Origin: HGM12587 sp045128635
Lineage (GTDB): Bacteria; Bacillota; Clostridia; Lachnospirales; Lachnospiraceae
Reading direction: 5' to 3'
DNA: 22,196 nucleotides
Assembly: GCA_045128635.1 (NCBI GenBank)
Contig: JBGVRS010000187.1
Coordinates: 1 to 22,196 of the forward strand
The position numbers and the translations under genes were made by a program. The notes under the pieces are model-generated. The model did no database searches and was not told where the DNA came from. It was given only the letters and a program-made list of their open reading frames with translations. Position 1 is the first letter of the stretch, and every line of letters starts with the position of its first letter. Positions 7,070 through 15,900 of the stretch are shown here, piece after piece.

Positions 7070-7800
7070 CGATGAATAAGATAATTATCTATTTCGGATA
7101 ATAGATCATATAATGCATCCTGTGATAAAACGCCTCGTTTTAAATCAGCAGGTAATTCTCCACGCTCATCAGTTTCATAATCCTGCAACCACAATCCATT
7201 CTCAAAATATTCTTTTAGTGTTTCATAACGCTTTTTTAGCCTACTGCTATTAAAAATAGATTCTGTATCGACCTTTTGAGCATCTAATAACTCATCAAAA
7301 CATTTTTCCATATGCATGATTCGGTCAATTTTGGTAAATTCTGAAATGTCGAGAAATTCATATTGCTTTTCAGCCTCTTCTTGAGAGGAGAAAAAATCAA
7401 CTTCATTGTATGGAACCATATGTTCTTTCCAGTCATCTAAATGATTGATGAATTCTGAAAAGTTTTTGGCAATGAAAAAGCATTCTTTTTGCTGAGAAAT
7501 GTAGCAGATTGTAGCATTACTTCCGAAATACGCTGCTTCTCCAATGGAACCAATATAGCCGCCAGTACTATCCATGGCGAATATATCAACCAAAGGTACT
7601 GTGTAAAAGTCTACGACAGGTATTTCATCATCAAAAATGAAATGAACATCATGTCCTAGTGCGATTTTTTTATAATCTTCATTTTTTTGTTTTACACTCA
7701 TAGAAGATATCACTGCACCGGCCCAAATTGCTTTCGCATCTTTTATCCATATGTCGGTTGGACCTGGAACACTGCTTTTGTCTATGTATACTTTTTTCAT
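7063..7800 (-). CDS. DUF4298 domain protein with SUKH (SMI1/KNR4)-like N-terminal part
   Basis: The C-terminal 90 or so residues fit DUF4298: an IDRIMHMEKCFDELLD helix, then YFENGLWLQDYETDERGELP and LKRGVLSQDALYDLLSE. The N-terminal 130 residues look like a SUKH-type fold (IFAMDSTGGYIG followed by an ICYISQQKECFFIAKNF strand pair); that assignment is by pattern and less sure. SUKH proteins often serve as immunity or partner-binding proteins. The start used here is the ATG at 7800, which has a CGGAGC site 7 bases upstream; an in-frame ATG 24 bases earlier has no such site. The gene follows the XRE-membrane gene by 43 bases, a gap containing a TATAAT box, so it may also have its own promoter. 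Confidence 0.7.
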   Translation of the reverse strand: MKKVYIDKSSVPGPTDIWIKDAKAIWAGAVISSMSVKQKNEDYKKIALGHDVHFIFDDEIPVVDFYTVPLVDIFAMDSTGGYIGSIGEAAYFGSNATICYISQQKECFFIAKNFSEFINHLDDWKEHMVPYNEVDFFSSQEEAEKQYEFLDISEFTKIDRIMHMEKCFDELLDAQKVDTESIFNSSRLKKRYETLKEYFENGLWLQDYETDERGELPADLKRGVLSQDALYDLLSEIDNYLIHRK

Positions 7801-7843
7801 ATTCTGCTCCGAATTATAAATCATCTACTATAAGCTCATTATA

Positions 7844-9166
7844 TCATATAGATTTATCTTTGTTTTTTAAGATTTTATGAAGATACACTGCGACTGCCAA
7901 GAAACATTCCAAAACCATCAAAACATACCAGATCAACATCAAATCTTCTGTTTTTTGCTTTGCCAGAATATAATCTTCTTCTGTATAAGTAGTAATAGGC
8001 AGTTTGTTATTCTCGCCATATTCTATATCAATAACAGAATCATTAATAAGACGATATTCACATAAAATTTCTCCATCATCTCCATAAATGAATCTACGAT
8101 AGCTGTCTAATTGCTGACGAATTTCGACAACACCCGGATACATATCACTTGGAATGGTTTCCATTTGTTCCTTGAAGTCTTCAAAGTTGTCAAATTGAGT
8201 ACCTTTTAAAAGATGATCCGGCATTTTATTTTTAAATACTCTCGAACCGGCATAGGTAGCAGCCAACAGCATTACTAAAATAAATACATATTTCAATGTA
8301 TTAAGAAGATTCTTTATATCTCTTTTAATATCATTTGCAGTAACATCAAAGTGTCCCTTTCTTGCATCATCGAGTTTAATTATAAAATTTATAATATAAC
8401 AAAGAACTCCGCTGATTGCTCCGCCAATTCCTCCATAAATCAGCCATGTTTTTAATTGCAATCCAATTGCAACGGTTCCGGCTTGAAATACTGTACCTGC
8501 ATCGGATCCAGCATATTCAAATCCAAGAGGTGCCATTTGTTCAGATATTAATGCAATATAATCAGCATAGCTGATTTGCCCCATAAGAAGCAACGGCAAG
8601 CAAATACACAGTATAATAAACAGAAAATAAGAAATATGTAATGTATGATTTCTGATATATTTCTTATATGCAACCAGTACAGGGCTTTCAATATCTTCTG
8701 TATCTACATTTCCTTTGAAATAGAAATAAAAAGCTAACTGTGTTATTAATCCTGCGATAATTCCAATGAATGCACAGAAAAATCCTATAGTTGCTTTTTT
8801 AAAAGAAAAATTCAATATAATCGCAATCAGAAATCCCAGGAGCGAAGCTCCAATTGATATCATGCTGAATGCCTGAAACTGACTTTTGCTTTTCTTTATC
8901 AAAGCCTCTACACGATTTATCTTTTTTTCCGGTGTTTCATTATAGTGTTCCTTTGAAATTTTTTCGCCCTTGAGAAGCTCGTCACAGGTAACATCAAATA
9001 TGTCTGCAAGGACCGGAAGTAATAAAATATCCGGCATACTCTCGTCTCGTTCCCAGCGGCTGACTGCCTTATCAGATACATTTAAAAGTTCCGCCAGTTC
9101 TCTCTGGGTCGTTCCTTTAGCTTTTCTTAAAACACTTAGAAATTGTCCTGTTGTTTTCTTTTCCAT
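7844..9166 (-). CDS. XRE-family HTH protein with multiple membrane segments
   Basis: Residues about 8-66 are a clear XRE HTH (TQRELAELLNVSDKAVSRWERDESMPD). The rest of the 440-residue protein is membrane-bound, with about six hydrophobic segments (around 98-118, 124-150, 175-195, 238-262, 290-305 and 408-425). An outside loop or domain of about 100 residues lies between the fifth and sixth. This layout suggests a membrane-tethered regulator that senses an outside or membrane signal and binds DNA near the membrane (inference). The ATG has an AAAGGAGCC site. It is the third gene in a leftward run after another XRE-membrane gene and a PstS-like gene, separated from the latter by a 107-base gap containing a hairpin. 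Confidence 0.85.
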   Translation of the reverse strand: MEKKTTGQFLSVLRKAKGTTQRELAELLNVSDKAVSRWERDESMPDILLLPVLADIFDVTCDELLKGEKISKEHYNETPEKKINRVEALIKKSKSQFQAFSMISIGASLLGFLIAIILNFSFKKATIGFFCAFIGIIAGLITQLAFYFYFKGNVDTEDIESPVLVAYKKYIRNHTLHISYFLFIILCICLPLLLMGQISYADYIALISEQMAPLGFEYAGSDAGTVFQAGTVAIGLQLKTWLIYGGIGGAISGVLCYIINFIIKLDDARKGHFDVTANDIKRDIKNLLNTLKYVFILVMLLAATYAGSRVFKNKMPDHLLKGTQFDNFEDFKEQMETIPSDMYPGVVEIRQQLDSYRRFIYGDDGEILCEYRLINDSVIDIEYGENNKLPITTYTEEDYILAKQKTEDLMLIWYVLMVLECFLAVAVYLHKILKNKDKSI

Positions 9167-9240
9167 AGTATTGGCTCCTTTTTCTCATATTTACAGTTTT
9201 AGTCTATAAATATGTCGTTAGAATTTACAGCCCGTAGAGC

Positions 9241-9267
9241 GAAAAGCACTCTCGTAAAGCGAGAATG
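9241..9267 (-). terminator. Probable hairpin terminator or attenuator after the PstS-like gene
   Basis: On the minus strand, just after the stop at 9274, CATTCTCG and CGAGAGTG form an 8-base stem (one G-T pair) around CTTTA, followed by CTTTTCG. The T-run is short, so read-through into the next XRE gene is plausible. Confidence 0.45.
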
Positions 9268-9273
9268 TCGAAA

Positions 9274-10464
9274 TTATTCCAAGTCATCCGACATAATTCC
9301 AACATAACCGGTTTCTTCAATGATATATTGTCCTTCCTCTGACAGAATCCACTCCAACAGTCTGTCAACATTCTCGTTTGTGTTTTCTTCATAGGTCACA
9401 GCATAGATTGGAGTGACAATCGGATAACTGCCATTTTTAATATTTTCTGCTGTAGGTGCTACACCATCAATAGAAAGTAATTTGATGTCAGGATTTTGAA
9501 TGATTCCTTCCACATAATATCGGAATGAAAAACCAATAGAATTTGATTTACTCTTATAGTTAGAAACTTTTTCTATGATTCCGGACATTAAATCAGTTAC
9601 CATTTCTGTAGGAGCCTCCATAATCGGGATGTCTCCCATAAAACGTTCCAGCATACTTTGACTTCCGCTTCCTTCATTTCTCTGAAAAGCAGCAATTTTT
9701 TCATTTTTACCGCCAACCTGCTTCCAATTTGTAATCTCACCTGAATAAATCATCTGAATTTGCTCTGTAGTGAGATTATCAATCGGATTATCCTTGTGAA
9801 CGAAGAAAACAAAGGCTTCTGTTCCAATTGGAGTATAAACAAAAGTGGTGCCGTTTGATTCGGCATAAGCCTTTTGTTCTTCAGAAGGATAAACGCCGAT
9901 AAATATATCTGTAATCTTCTCTGCTAAACATTGATAGCCTCCCGGCGTATTGTTATATTCAAATGTCCCATCATAAATTTGTGTCGTAGCAGGATATACT
10001 GCATTCACAAATGCTGAATATACAGGGAAAAGCGCTGCTGCTCCATCAATCTTTGGTAAGTTCTCGGTAAGTTTTAATGTTTCGCTATCCTTCTTAACTA
10101 TTTTAGAATTTTCTTCAAACGGCAGATATTCATGGATATTGATATTTGGTGAAGTGTTAATGGTAATGCTTTTGTCATATTTTTCCACTGCATAATTCGC
10201 ACCTAGAGCAATAAAATAGATAACAGCTGCAATCAGCCATCTGATCAAGAATTTCTTTCTTTTTTTCAGCCAAATTAATGGCAGCAGTAAGGATGGAAGA
10301 ACAACGATTGCTATATAAGCGATCACAGGATGTATTCCTGCTGAAAAAAGTATCATTACTGATATAACGGCCGCATAAGCACTGGCTATAATTGTCGCTA
10401 TTGTAAGAACTACTTTCACAAACATGAAAATTATTTCTTTATTTTCAACTTTTATATTTTTCAT
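9274..10464 (-). CDS. Membrane-anchored PstS-like substrate-binding protein
   Basis: The 396-residue protein starts with three hydrophobic segments (about 10-37, 43-65 and 72-92). A periplasmic-binding-protein domain of the phosphate/PstS-like class follows (about 110-396). Diagnostic stretches are AFVFFVHKDNPIDNLTTEQI, YSGEITNWKQVGG and the ligand-loop-like RNEGSGSQ. Ordinary PstS proteins are lipoproteins, so a three-segment membrane anchor is unusual. No permease or ATPase gene is nearby, so a sensor rather than a transporter role is my inference. The ribosome binding site (TAGGAGATACGT) overlaps the stop codon of the preceding XRE-membrane gene 10 bases upstream, so the two are almost certainly co-translated. 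The ligand is unknown. Confidence 0.88.
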   Translation of the reverse strand: MKNIKVENKEIIFMFVKVVLTIATIIASAYAAVISVMILFSAGIHPVIAYIAIVVLPSLLLPLIWLKKRKKFLIRWLIAAVIYFIALGANYAVEKYDKSITINTSPNINIHEYLPFEENSKIVKKDSETLKLTENLPKIDGAAALFPVYSAFVNAVYPATTQIYDGTFEYNNTPGGYQCLAEKITDIFIGVYPSEEQKAYAESNGTTFVYTPIGTEAFVFFVHKDNPIDNLTTEQIQMIYSGEITNWKQVGGKNEKIAAFQRNEGSGSQSMLERFMGDIPIMEAPTEMVTDLMSGIIEKVSNYKSKSNSIGFSFRYYVEGIIQNPDIKLLSIDGVAPTAENIKNGSYPIVTPIYAVTYEENTNENVDRLLEWILSEEGQYIIEETGYVGIMSDDLE

Positions 10465-10474
10465 TACGTATCTC

Positions 10475-11398
10475 CTAAAGTAGTTCGTTTTTCAAGCGTT
10501 CTATAACTGCTTCCAAATTCTTTCCTTCAATATGTAGAGTTTCGTTCGAAAACTTAATAACTATTTTTTGATTTATCAATTCAACTGAAGCAACATCTTT
10601 AACTTCAAAGCTTTCTACATCATAGAATGTCATAAATCTACCATGAATAGCTTCACCACATACCATAATTCGATGGTCGCTTACGGCCATACCTATATGC
10701 CACGGTTTCCAACTGTCCGTCCAGCTTTCATTTACAACAAATGTATCGGCTACCATAGTAAATGACACATTCTCATCTGGTAGCAGTTCTTTTTCAATCG
10801 CCTGAAAAGCTTTTTCATATTGTTTTAATTCGGCTTTCTGGTAACGTTTTGCATATTGCAGCATTTCCCCGGCTGTGTGGAGATTAGGCTTAGTTTCCAA
10901 TCCTAAAAAAGCAGCAATTTCATTTTCTGTGTATATTTTTCTTTTCTTACTGTAATAAAATCCTGCTGCTGCAGATGCAATTCCAAGACCAACAAGTGTT
11001 CCGATTAGAAATTCTACTGTTTTAGCAAAAGCAAATATTTTAAATTGGCTATGTAATAAGACTAAAATCAAACAAATGAATCCAAATATATAATATCGAT
11101 TTACAAATCTGATAATCCGCTTGTTTTCCTGATCGAAAAAATCAATCAATAAACCAAAAAGTTCTTTTAAGTCAGCTTCTTTGTCCGTTCTTTTTCCATT
11201 TAAAAGTTCTGTAGTATTAATACTCAATTCTTCGCATATGGATGGGAATAATGAAATATCCGGCAATGTTTTTCCATTCTCCCAACGTGATATACTTCGA
11301 TTGCTCACACCTAATTTTTCTGCAAACTGTTCCTGTGTCAAGTCTTTCTCTTTTCGCATTTTTGCTATGAATTTTCCTATCTTTTCCTGAGTCATCAT
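10475..11398 (-). CDS. XRE-family HTH protein with two membrane segments and C-terminal PH-like region
   Basis: The 307-residue protein has an N-terminal XRE HTH (about 6-66, LTQEQFAEKLGVSNRSISRWENGKTLPD split by a typical recognition helix). A hydrophobic pair follows at about 98-116 and 124-148. The C-terminal soluble part (about 190-307) is rich in beta strands (VSFTMVADTFVV, HRIMVCGEA, VEFEVKD-like runs, KIVIKFSNETLHIE) and resembles a bacterial PH-like domain; that part is a pattern guess. The start has a strong AAAGGAGAGG site; a second ATG is directly adjacent. The downstream gene overlaps via its ribosome binding site. Upstream lies a TATAAT box at 11490-11495 without a good -35 box. 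Confidence 0.82.
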   Translation of the reverse strand: MMTQEKIGKFIAKMRKEKDLTQEQFAEKLGVSNRSISRWENGKTLPDISLFPSICEELSINTTELLNGKRTDKEADLKELFGLLIDFFDQENKRIIRFVNRYYIFGFICLILVLLHSQFKIFAFAKTVEFLIGTLVGLGIASAAAGFYYSKKRKIYTENEIAAFLGLETKPNLHTAGEMLQYAKRYQKAELKQYEKAFQAIEKELLPDENVSFTMVADTFVVNESWTDSWKPWHIGMAVSDHRIMVCGEAIHGRFMTFYDVESFEVKDVASVELINQKIVIKFSNETLHIEGKNLEAVIERLKNELL

Positions 11399-11543
11399 AA
11401 AATCCTCTCCTTTCTAAGAAAAATGTAGCATAGTTTGATGGATAGTAACACGACACAGACTGAGAACCTATAGTTTATTCGCTTGTTTTATTATATCATA
11501 GATAATGTTATTCAGCTTTTAAGAATTTCTGAAGAATAAATAC
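11399..11543. other. Intergenic region upstream of the XRE/PH-like gene
   Basis: This stretch separates the XRE/PH-like gene from the terminator of the mini-protein gene. On the minus strand it has a perfect -10 box TATAAT (11495-11490) about 90 bases ahead of the ATG, without a recognisable -35 box. A transcript from it would have a leader of roughly 80 bases. I see no further ORF with a ribosome binding site here. Confidence 0.4.
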
Positions 11544-11575
11544 AAAAAACGGAAGCTTCACTTGAAGCTCCCGTT
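11544..11575 (-). terminator. Strong Rho-independent terminator
   Basis: On the minus strand AACGGGAGCTTCA and TGAAGCTTCCGTT pair with a single G-T wobble, and the stem runs straight into TTTTTTGT. It lies 18 bases after the stop of the 47-residue rubredoxin-like ORF and shields the next leftward gene. Confidence 0.88.
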
Positions 11576-11592
11576 GGATAATTTTGCTTTTT

Positions 11593-11736
11593 CTACTGTT
11601 CCTGATTCCCACAAGGTAAAAGTGATTTGAAATCTTCAGGTATTTCATCCCATTTATTATCGTGTACAATTGCACAATCCCCGTAGCCATGATCTCCATC
11701 ATATTCCCAACTGCAAATATTACAAATATCTTTCAT
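11593..11736 (-). CDS. Rubredoxin-like 47-residue mini-protein
   Basis: This short ORF has a strong GGCGGAGGTAAATAAT leader just before the ATG at 11736 and its own terminator downstream, which support real expression. The protein starts MKDICNICSWEYDGDHGYGD and ends with EIPEDF...LLPCG. CxxC (Cys5, Cys8) followed by an aromatic/acidic turn, then W-x-E-I-P-x-D-F and a terminal PCG, is the rubredoxin layout. The first cysteine of the usual C-terminal CPxCG pair is replaced by Leu, and an extra Cys21 sits in the middle. It could therefore bind iron or zinc through an altered fourth ligand, or be a degenerate, regulatory or structural relative. A TATAAT box lies upstream at 11797-11792. Confidence 0.75.
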   Translation of the reverse strand: MKDICNICSWEYDGDHGYGDCAIVHDNKWDEIPEDFKSLLPCGNQEQ

Positions 11737-11875
11737 ATTATTTACCTCCGCCATTTATTTTTAATTATTTAATGTTTTATTTGATGGCTTCATTATATGG
11801 GAAAATTTTTTATTTATCTGTGACTTTCTCACAAAAGATCAATAATTTATCATGAAAACGGAAGTTTCTTTCATC
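11737..11875. other. Intergenic region upstream of the rubredoxin-like ORF
   Basis: On the minus strand it contains the end of the nitroreductase transcript. A short TGTGA-GAAAG-TCACA hairpin (11833-11819) has only a weak T tail. A TATAAT box (11797-11792) stands about 55 bases ahead of the mini-protein ATG. No ORF of its own is apparent. Confidence 0.4.
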
Positions 11876-12385
11876 TTATTCTACAAAATGTACTCTGCTT
11901 TCGTCATACTGATCTCTAGCTTCCGGTTCTTCCGCTGGATGACCGATAAAAATGATATTCAAAGGAATCTCCTTTTTACCAAGTCCTAAGCATTCTCTCA
12001 CGTTATCTGCTGCTCCTTGCTGTGGATGAATGCCGCACCATACAGCACCTAATCCTAAATCTGTAACACGAAGTAAGATATTTTCGGTTGCGGCACTACA
12101 ATCCTGAATCCAATATTCAGAAAATTTCAGTGGCAATGCTTTTGCAAGATTTCCACACACAATAATTGCTAATTTTGCAGAAATTTTTGTAAATCTGGAT
12201 GCAGATTTTAACTCTTCCAATTTTTGTTCATTCGTTACTACATAAAATTCCCAAGGCTTTTTATTGCAAGCACTTGGACCGCTCATAGCAGCATGCATCA
12301 GTTCATCAATATGTTCTTTTGAAACAGGTTCTTCTGTAAATTTCCTAACACTTCTTCTTTTTAATAATACTTCTTCTAATTCCAT
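11876..12385 (-). CDS. Nitroreductase family protein (FMN-dependent)
   Basis: The 169-residue protein is an FMN-dependent NAD(P)H oxidoreductase of the nitroreductase fold. It has RRSVRKF near residues 10-16 (phosphate-binding Arg residues of the FMN site), SGPSACNKKPWEF (around 36-48) and a C-terminal GLGAVWCGIHP...PLNIIFIGHP block. The start chosen is the ATG at 12385, which has a CGGAG site 8 bases upstream; in-frame upstream codons lack one and would run through the promoter. Its near-consensus promoter is overlapped by an inverted repeat, so it is probably controlled by a dedicated regulator, for example a redox or MarR/HxlR-type protein (inference). Physiological substrates are unknown. 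Confidence 0.9.
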   Translation of the reverse strand: MELEEVLLKRRSVRKFTEEPVSKEHIDELMHAAMSGPSACNKKPWEFYVVTNEQKLEELKSASRFTKISAKLAIIVCGNLAKALPLKFSEYWIQDCSAATENILLRVTDLGLGAVWCGIHPQQGAADNVRECLGLGKKEIPLNIIFIGHPAEEPEARDQYDESRVHFVE

Positions 12386-12425
12386 TTGTTTTCTCCGATA
12401 TTTTGTCATTATTATGATGATATTC

Positions 12426-12455
12426 ATTATAGGCAATAGAAAAGACATATGTCAA
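12426..12455 (-). promoter_or_regulatory. Near-consensus promoter of the nitroreductase gene
   Basis: On the minus strand a perfect TTGACA (12455-12450) and a perfect TATAAT (12431-12426) are separated by 18 bases, about 40 bases ahead of the start codon. Confidence 0.85.
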
Positions 12456-12475
12456 ATAGTGATTGTTGACATATG
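12446..12475. promoter_or_regulatory. Inverted-repeat operator over the nitroreductase -35 box
   Basis: CATATGTCAA (12446-12455) and TTGACATATG (12466-12475) are perfect 10-base inverted arms with a 10-base gap. The left arm includes the -35 box of the nitroreductase promoter. Each arm also sits in a smaller GACATATGYC palindrome. The placement is that of a repressor site; no regulator gene is adjacent. Confidence 0.65.
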
Positions 12476-12524
12476 CCTTTTGAGTTTATGGCTAGATTCT
12501 ATTTAAGGAGTTTTAAAAACAAAT

Positions 12525-12830
12525 TTATAACATTGCTAAAATCTGATTTTTAGGTTTTGCACCTAATGACTGATTTACGATTTTACCATCTTTCATTACA
12601 ACCAATGTTGGAATGCTCATTACATTGAATTCTCTTGCCAATTCCGGCTGTTCATCAACATTTACTTTACCAACTTTGATATCAGAGCGTTCTAAAGCGA
12701 TTTCTTCAACGATTGGAACAACTCTGCGGCATGGTCCGCACCATGGTGCCCAGAAATCTAATAATACAGGTTTGCTGGAATTTAAAACTTCTTCATTGTA
12801 ATTTTCTTTATTAATATTAATAGCTGACAT
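12525..12830 (-). CDS. trxA: Thioredoxin
   Basis: This is a small cytoplasmic dithiol oxidoreductase. The 101-residue length, the active site WCGPC (30-34) preceded by FWAP, the VDEQPELAREFNV stretch and the cis-proline motif SIPT (72-75) are all standard for thioredoxin. The start has a strong AGGAGG site. A TATAAT box upstream (around 12868-12873) lies within a short inverted repeat, GGTCT...AGACC (12862-12881), which may be a control site. No reductase gene is adjacent. It is not in an obvious operon: there are 85 bases to the M56 gene upstream and about 140 bases to the nitroreductase downstream. Confidence 0.95.
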   Translation of the reverse strand: MSAININKENYNEEVLNSSKPVLLDFWAPWCGPCRRVVPIVEEIALERSDIKVGKVNVDEQPELAREFNVMSIPTLVVMKDGKIVNQSLGAKPKNQILAML

Positions 12831-12861
12831 ATCGTGTCCTCCTTGTGTTTGTCTTATTTAT

Positions 12862-12881
12862 GGTCTTATTATAACCAGACC
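12862..12881 (-). promoter_or_regulatory. -10 region of the thioredoxin gene with short inverted repeat
   Basis: Minus-strand TATAAT is enclosed by 5-base inverted arms GGTCT and AGACC. No good -35 box is visible, so the promoter may need an activator. Confidence 0.4.
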
Positions 12882-12915
12882 TCAGAAGAACTTCCGTGAT
12901 ATTGTCACTAAAATA

Positions 12916-15900
12916 TTATTCGTAATATGGACCCATGGCTTCATGGAAGGATTCGATTTTTTCGTCCATGACAACGACATAATATCCGCCGTCAAAAAAC
13001 AATTTGATATGTGTAAATACAGTGTCATCTAAGTTAAATGCATCAAAACCAATAATTTCCTCTCCCTGATAAACGCCACTATGTTCCAAAAACCACATTG
13101 GGATTGCACCTTGTCCGCTATATTCTTTCTTTCCATAAGGAGAATCCAACTGCTGAACATCAGAATAATGAAATTTTCTTGCATTTACAAAGCCCATATA
13201 CGGTATGGAATCCCCGCAAAGTGTAAATCCGTAATCTCTGGAATAAAATGCGATGCATCTTTTAATATTTGAAGCACTTTTACCAAATACAAATCGACTT
13301 CTGCCATCTGTGGTGTAGGTGCACTCTTCTACGTTGAAGCCCGTAAGGGTATATAATTCTTTTAAAGCTGCCTGTGCAATCGCATCACGTTCTTCATCAG
13401 AACTCCAAGGATTATCGGTATAGAAATCCCAGCCTACTTCTGCGTTATCTACGTAGGTCAGTTTGGCTTCTTTATATCCTTCTCGTAGGCGTTCCTCAGC
13501 CTGTTTGATAATCTCAATTCCATATGAAAAAGTATTTTCAGTTTTTAATATAAGTTCTTCAGAATCAATTTTTGCTCCATATGTTTTAAAAACATCATAC
13601 AATTCTTCAAAATCATTATAACCAAAATATTCGTAGTAAACACCATCACTCAGCCATGTTGTACAGGAATCTGTTGCAAGATAGATGGTTTCATATCCAT
13701 TATCTTTCAGTTCTAAAACCAATGCTGCGGTAAATGGACATGCGGCGCCGCCGCGAAGTTCTTCCGATGTAAAGACGAGTTTCCTTAAATCTTTTAGTAT
13801 ATTTTCATCTGTTACCGTATAGGCCCCATCATAGTTGAGCGTAGCTGAAACAATTTCAGGGAAATTCTCTGGATTTACAGGTGTCCCTGTACCATATTTT
13901 ATCGCTTCACCCATACAAAGAGCATAAAAATCTTCAATTTGCTCTTTCTCAGCACGCTTATCAAAATCAAAAATCATTCCCTGTTCTGTAATACAGGTCC
14001 ATTCATCGTTAAAGACTACCCAGATACCAGAGGAACGTTCATTGTTCTTCCATGCTCCATCTACAGCCAAAGAACGGGCTTGCTTATAGTAATCTGTCCA
14101 TTTTACCTGATCTTCCGGGATAATATATCGATAATCGCCACCAGCTTTTGAGATTCCATCCGGCATAACTGCCAGACAGACTTTGTTTGCGACTGGTTCA
14201 CGTAAAAAAACATCTTCATTTTGAGAAACTTTACTTTCTTGAACCTTTGCATACATTTCATTATATTCATCTATGGAGAGATCAATTTCCCTTGGAATCC
14301 AGATACCTTCTTTTCCATATGGCTGCCACATGGTTACACTTGTTCCGGAGGTTGAACCATCCTCATTCAGAAACCATATATGTACGTTTGTTTCTTCACC
14401 TTTTGCCTCTGTATTATAATGAACAAGTGAATAATCTTTGCTGATATTCAAAAGCTCTAATGCGGCGCTTCCTGCCTCAAACAATGCTTGATAATTTTTT
14501 GAAGAACTAAGTAATGCATTTTTATTCAATACTTCTCCAAGTCCATTGCTAAAATAATCCATCGGAGTATATGATATTTGATTCTTTGGATATGCCTTGC
14601 GATAATCATCCAACTCTGTGATTTCTTCAAAGCGTTCCAGTGTCCAGGAATAAACCTTCGTTTCGTTCTCCACAGCAGAAAATTCTAGTTTTTCTTTCCA
14701 AACATATACATGCGGTGTGGAATCAATGGCATAATAAAGGATTTCTGCACCTTTACTGTTACAATAAGCAACCCTATAGTGTTCTCCTGTTAATGCAGGC
14801 CATGGGCTGGACCAGCCAAATGCAGTTTTATCTTCTGTCAATATTGCAGAATCAATTAGTTGCTGACATGCATTTTCTGTTGCCAAATTTGTAATAATTT
14901 CAACATCTTTATCGATAAATGCTTTTGCCCATTTATCGGCAAGCTTACTCCAATCAGAATTAACGTCTTCACGACTATACTTTTTATAAAGCTCATCCGA
15001 TGGCAGCTCTGAAAATACGATTCGGTAAAGTTCTACGACATAATTATCTTTGAACTGTTCCTTTAGTTCATCCTCTGTATACTTTGATAATTCCAAACAA
15101 TTATAAGTTTGTATGGTACCGTTTTCCGTTCTTAACTCTGCACTAAGAATCAGACTTTCTTCTTTTAAAACTTCTATTTTTTTATCAGATTGTAATGTAC
15201 TAAACGCATATCCTCCTTCACTTGGATAATTGCTGAGCGGCGAATTCATTTCAATCCTAAAGCCATCGATTTCTAAGCTGAATTTATCATCTTCTTCCAA
15301 CTTTGAGAACTCATGACGAAGTTTGATATTTCCAGTGAAATCCTCAATTTCTGCAGCACCAAGAACCTCCGTTTTTACCACTTCTCCATATTCATAGATT
15401 TCACAGTAAACTGCATAACTTTTCATATTTTCCTGCACAGAATATGGAAATTCTGTTTCAATAATCGTCCATTCCTTATTTTCACTATGTTCCCAGTCAT
15501 TTGTTTTAAGATAACTTTTCTCGCTCGGATACACACAGCCCACGATAGTAAAAATGATCAATATCACTACAACCGTTACAAAAATATATTTTTTTGTTTT
15601 GGTTTTTCTTGTAATTGCCTCGATTCTTTGTTTGGCTGTATTTTTATTACCCGAAAATGATGTTGCCAGACACATCGGTTTATTCTGAGCATTTTCAATC
15701 ATTTGAAGCAATGCATAACCATAATTTTTGCGTTCTTCAATAGATTTGTTTTTCAAAACTCTCTCATCACAGGCTAATTCAGCATCTTCAGCTACACATT
15801 TTGAAGCATACCATATAAGAGGATTCCACCAATATATAATGCAGATAAATATTCTATCCAAATTCCATAAGTGATCTTTATGTTTGTAATGTTCCAACTC

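Noticed and set aside
11217..11456. 79-codon minus-strand ORF across the start of the XRE/PH-like gene
   Set aside because: It overlaps the HTH-coding region in another frame and has no start signal; the HTH frame is clearly the coding one.
11508..11702. 64-codon minus-strand ORF over the rubredoxin-like gene
   Set aside because: It is a different frame running through the terminator hairpin. The 47-codon frame has the ribosome binding site and the Cys pattern.
11819..11833. TGTGA-N5-TCACA as a CRP-type site
   Set aside because: The spacing is 5 rather than the 6 of CRP sites, and it is placed after a stop codon with no suitable promoter, so a chance or weak hairpin is more likely.
12386..12448. 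Longer nitroreductase start 63 bases upstream
   Set aside because: It would put the start codon inside the promoter/operator region and lacks a ribosome binding site, whereas ATG 12385 has one.
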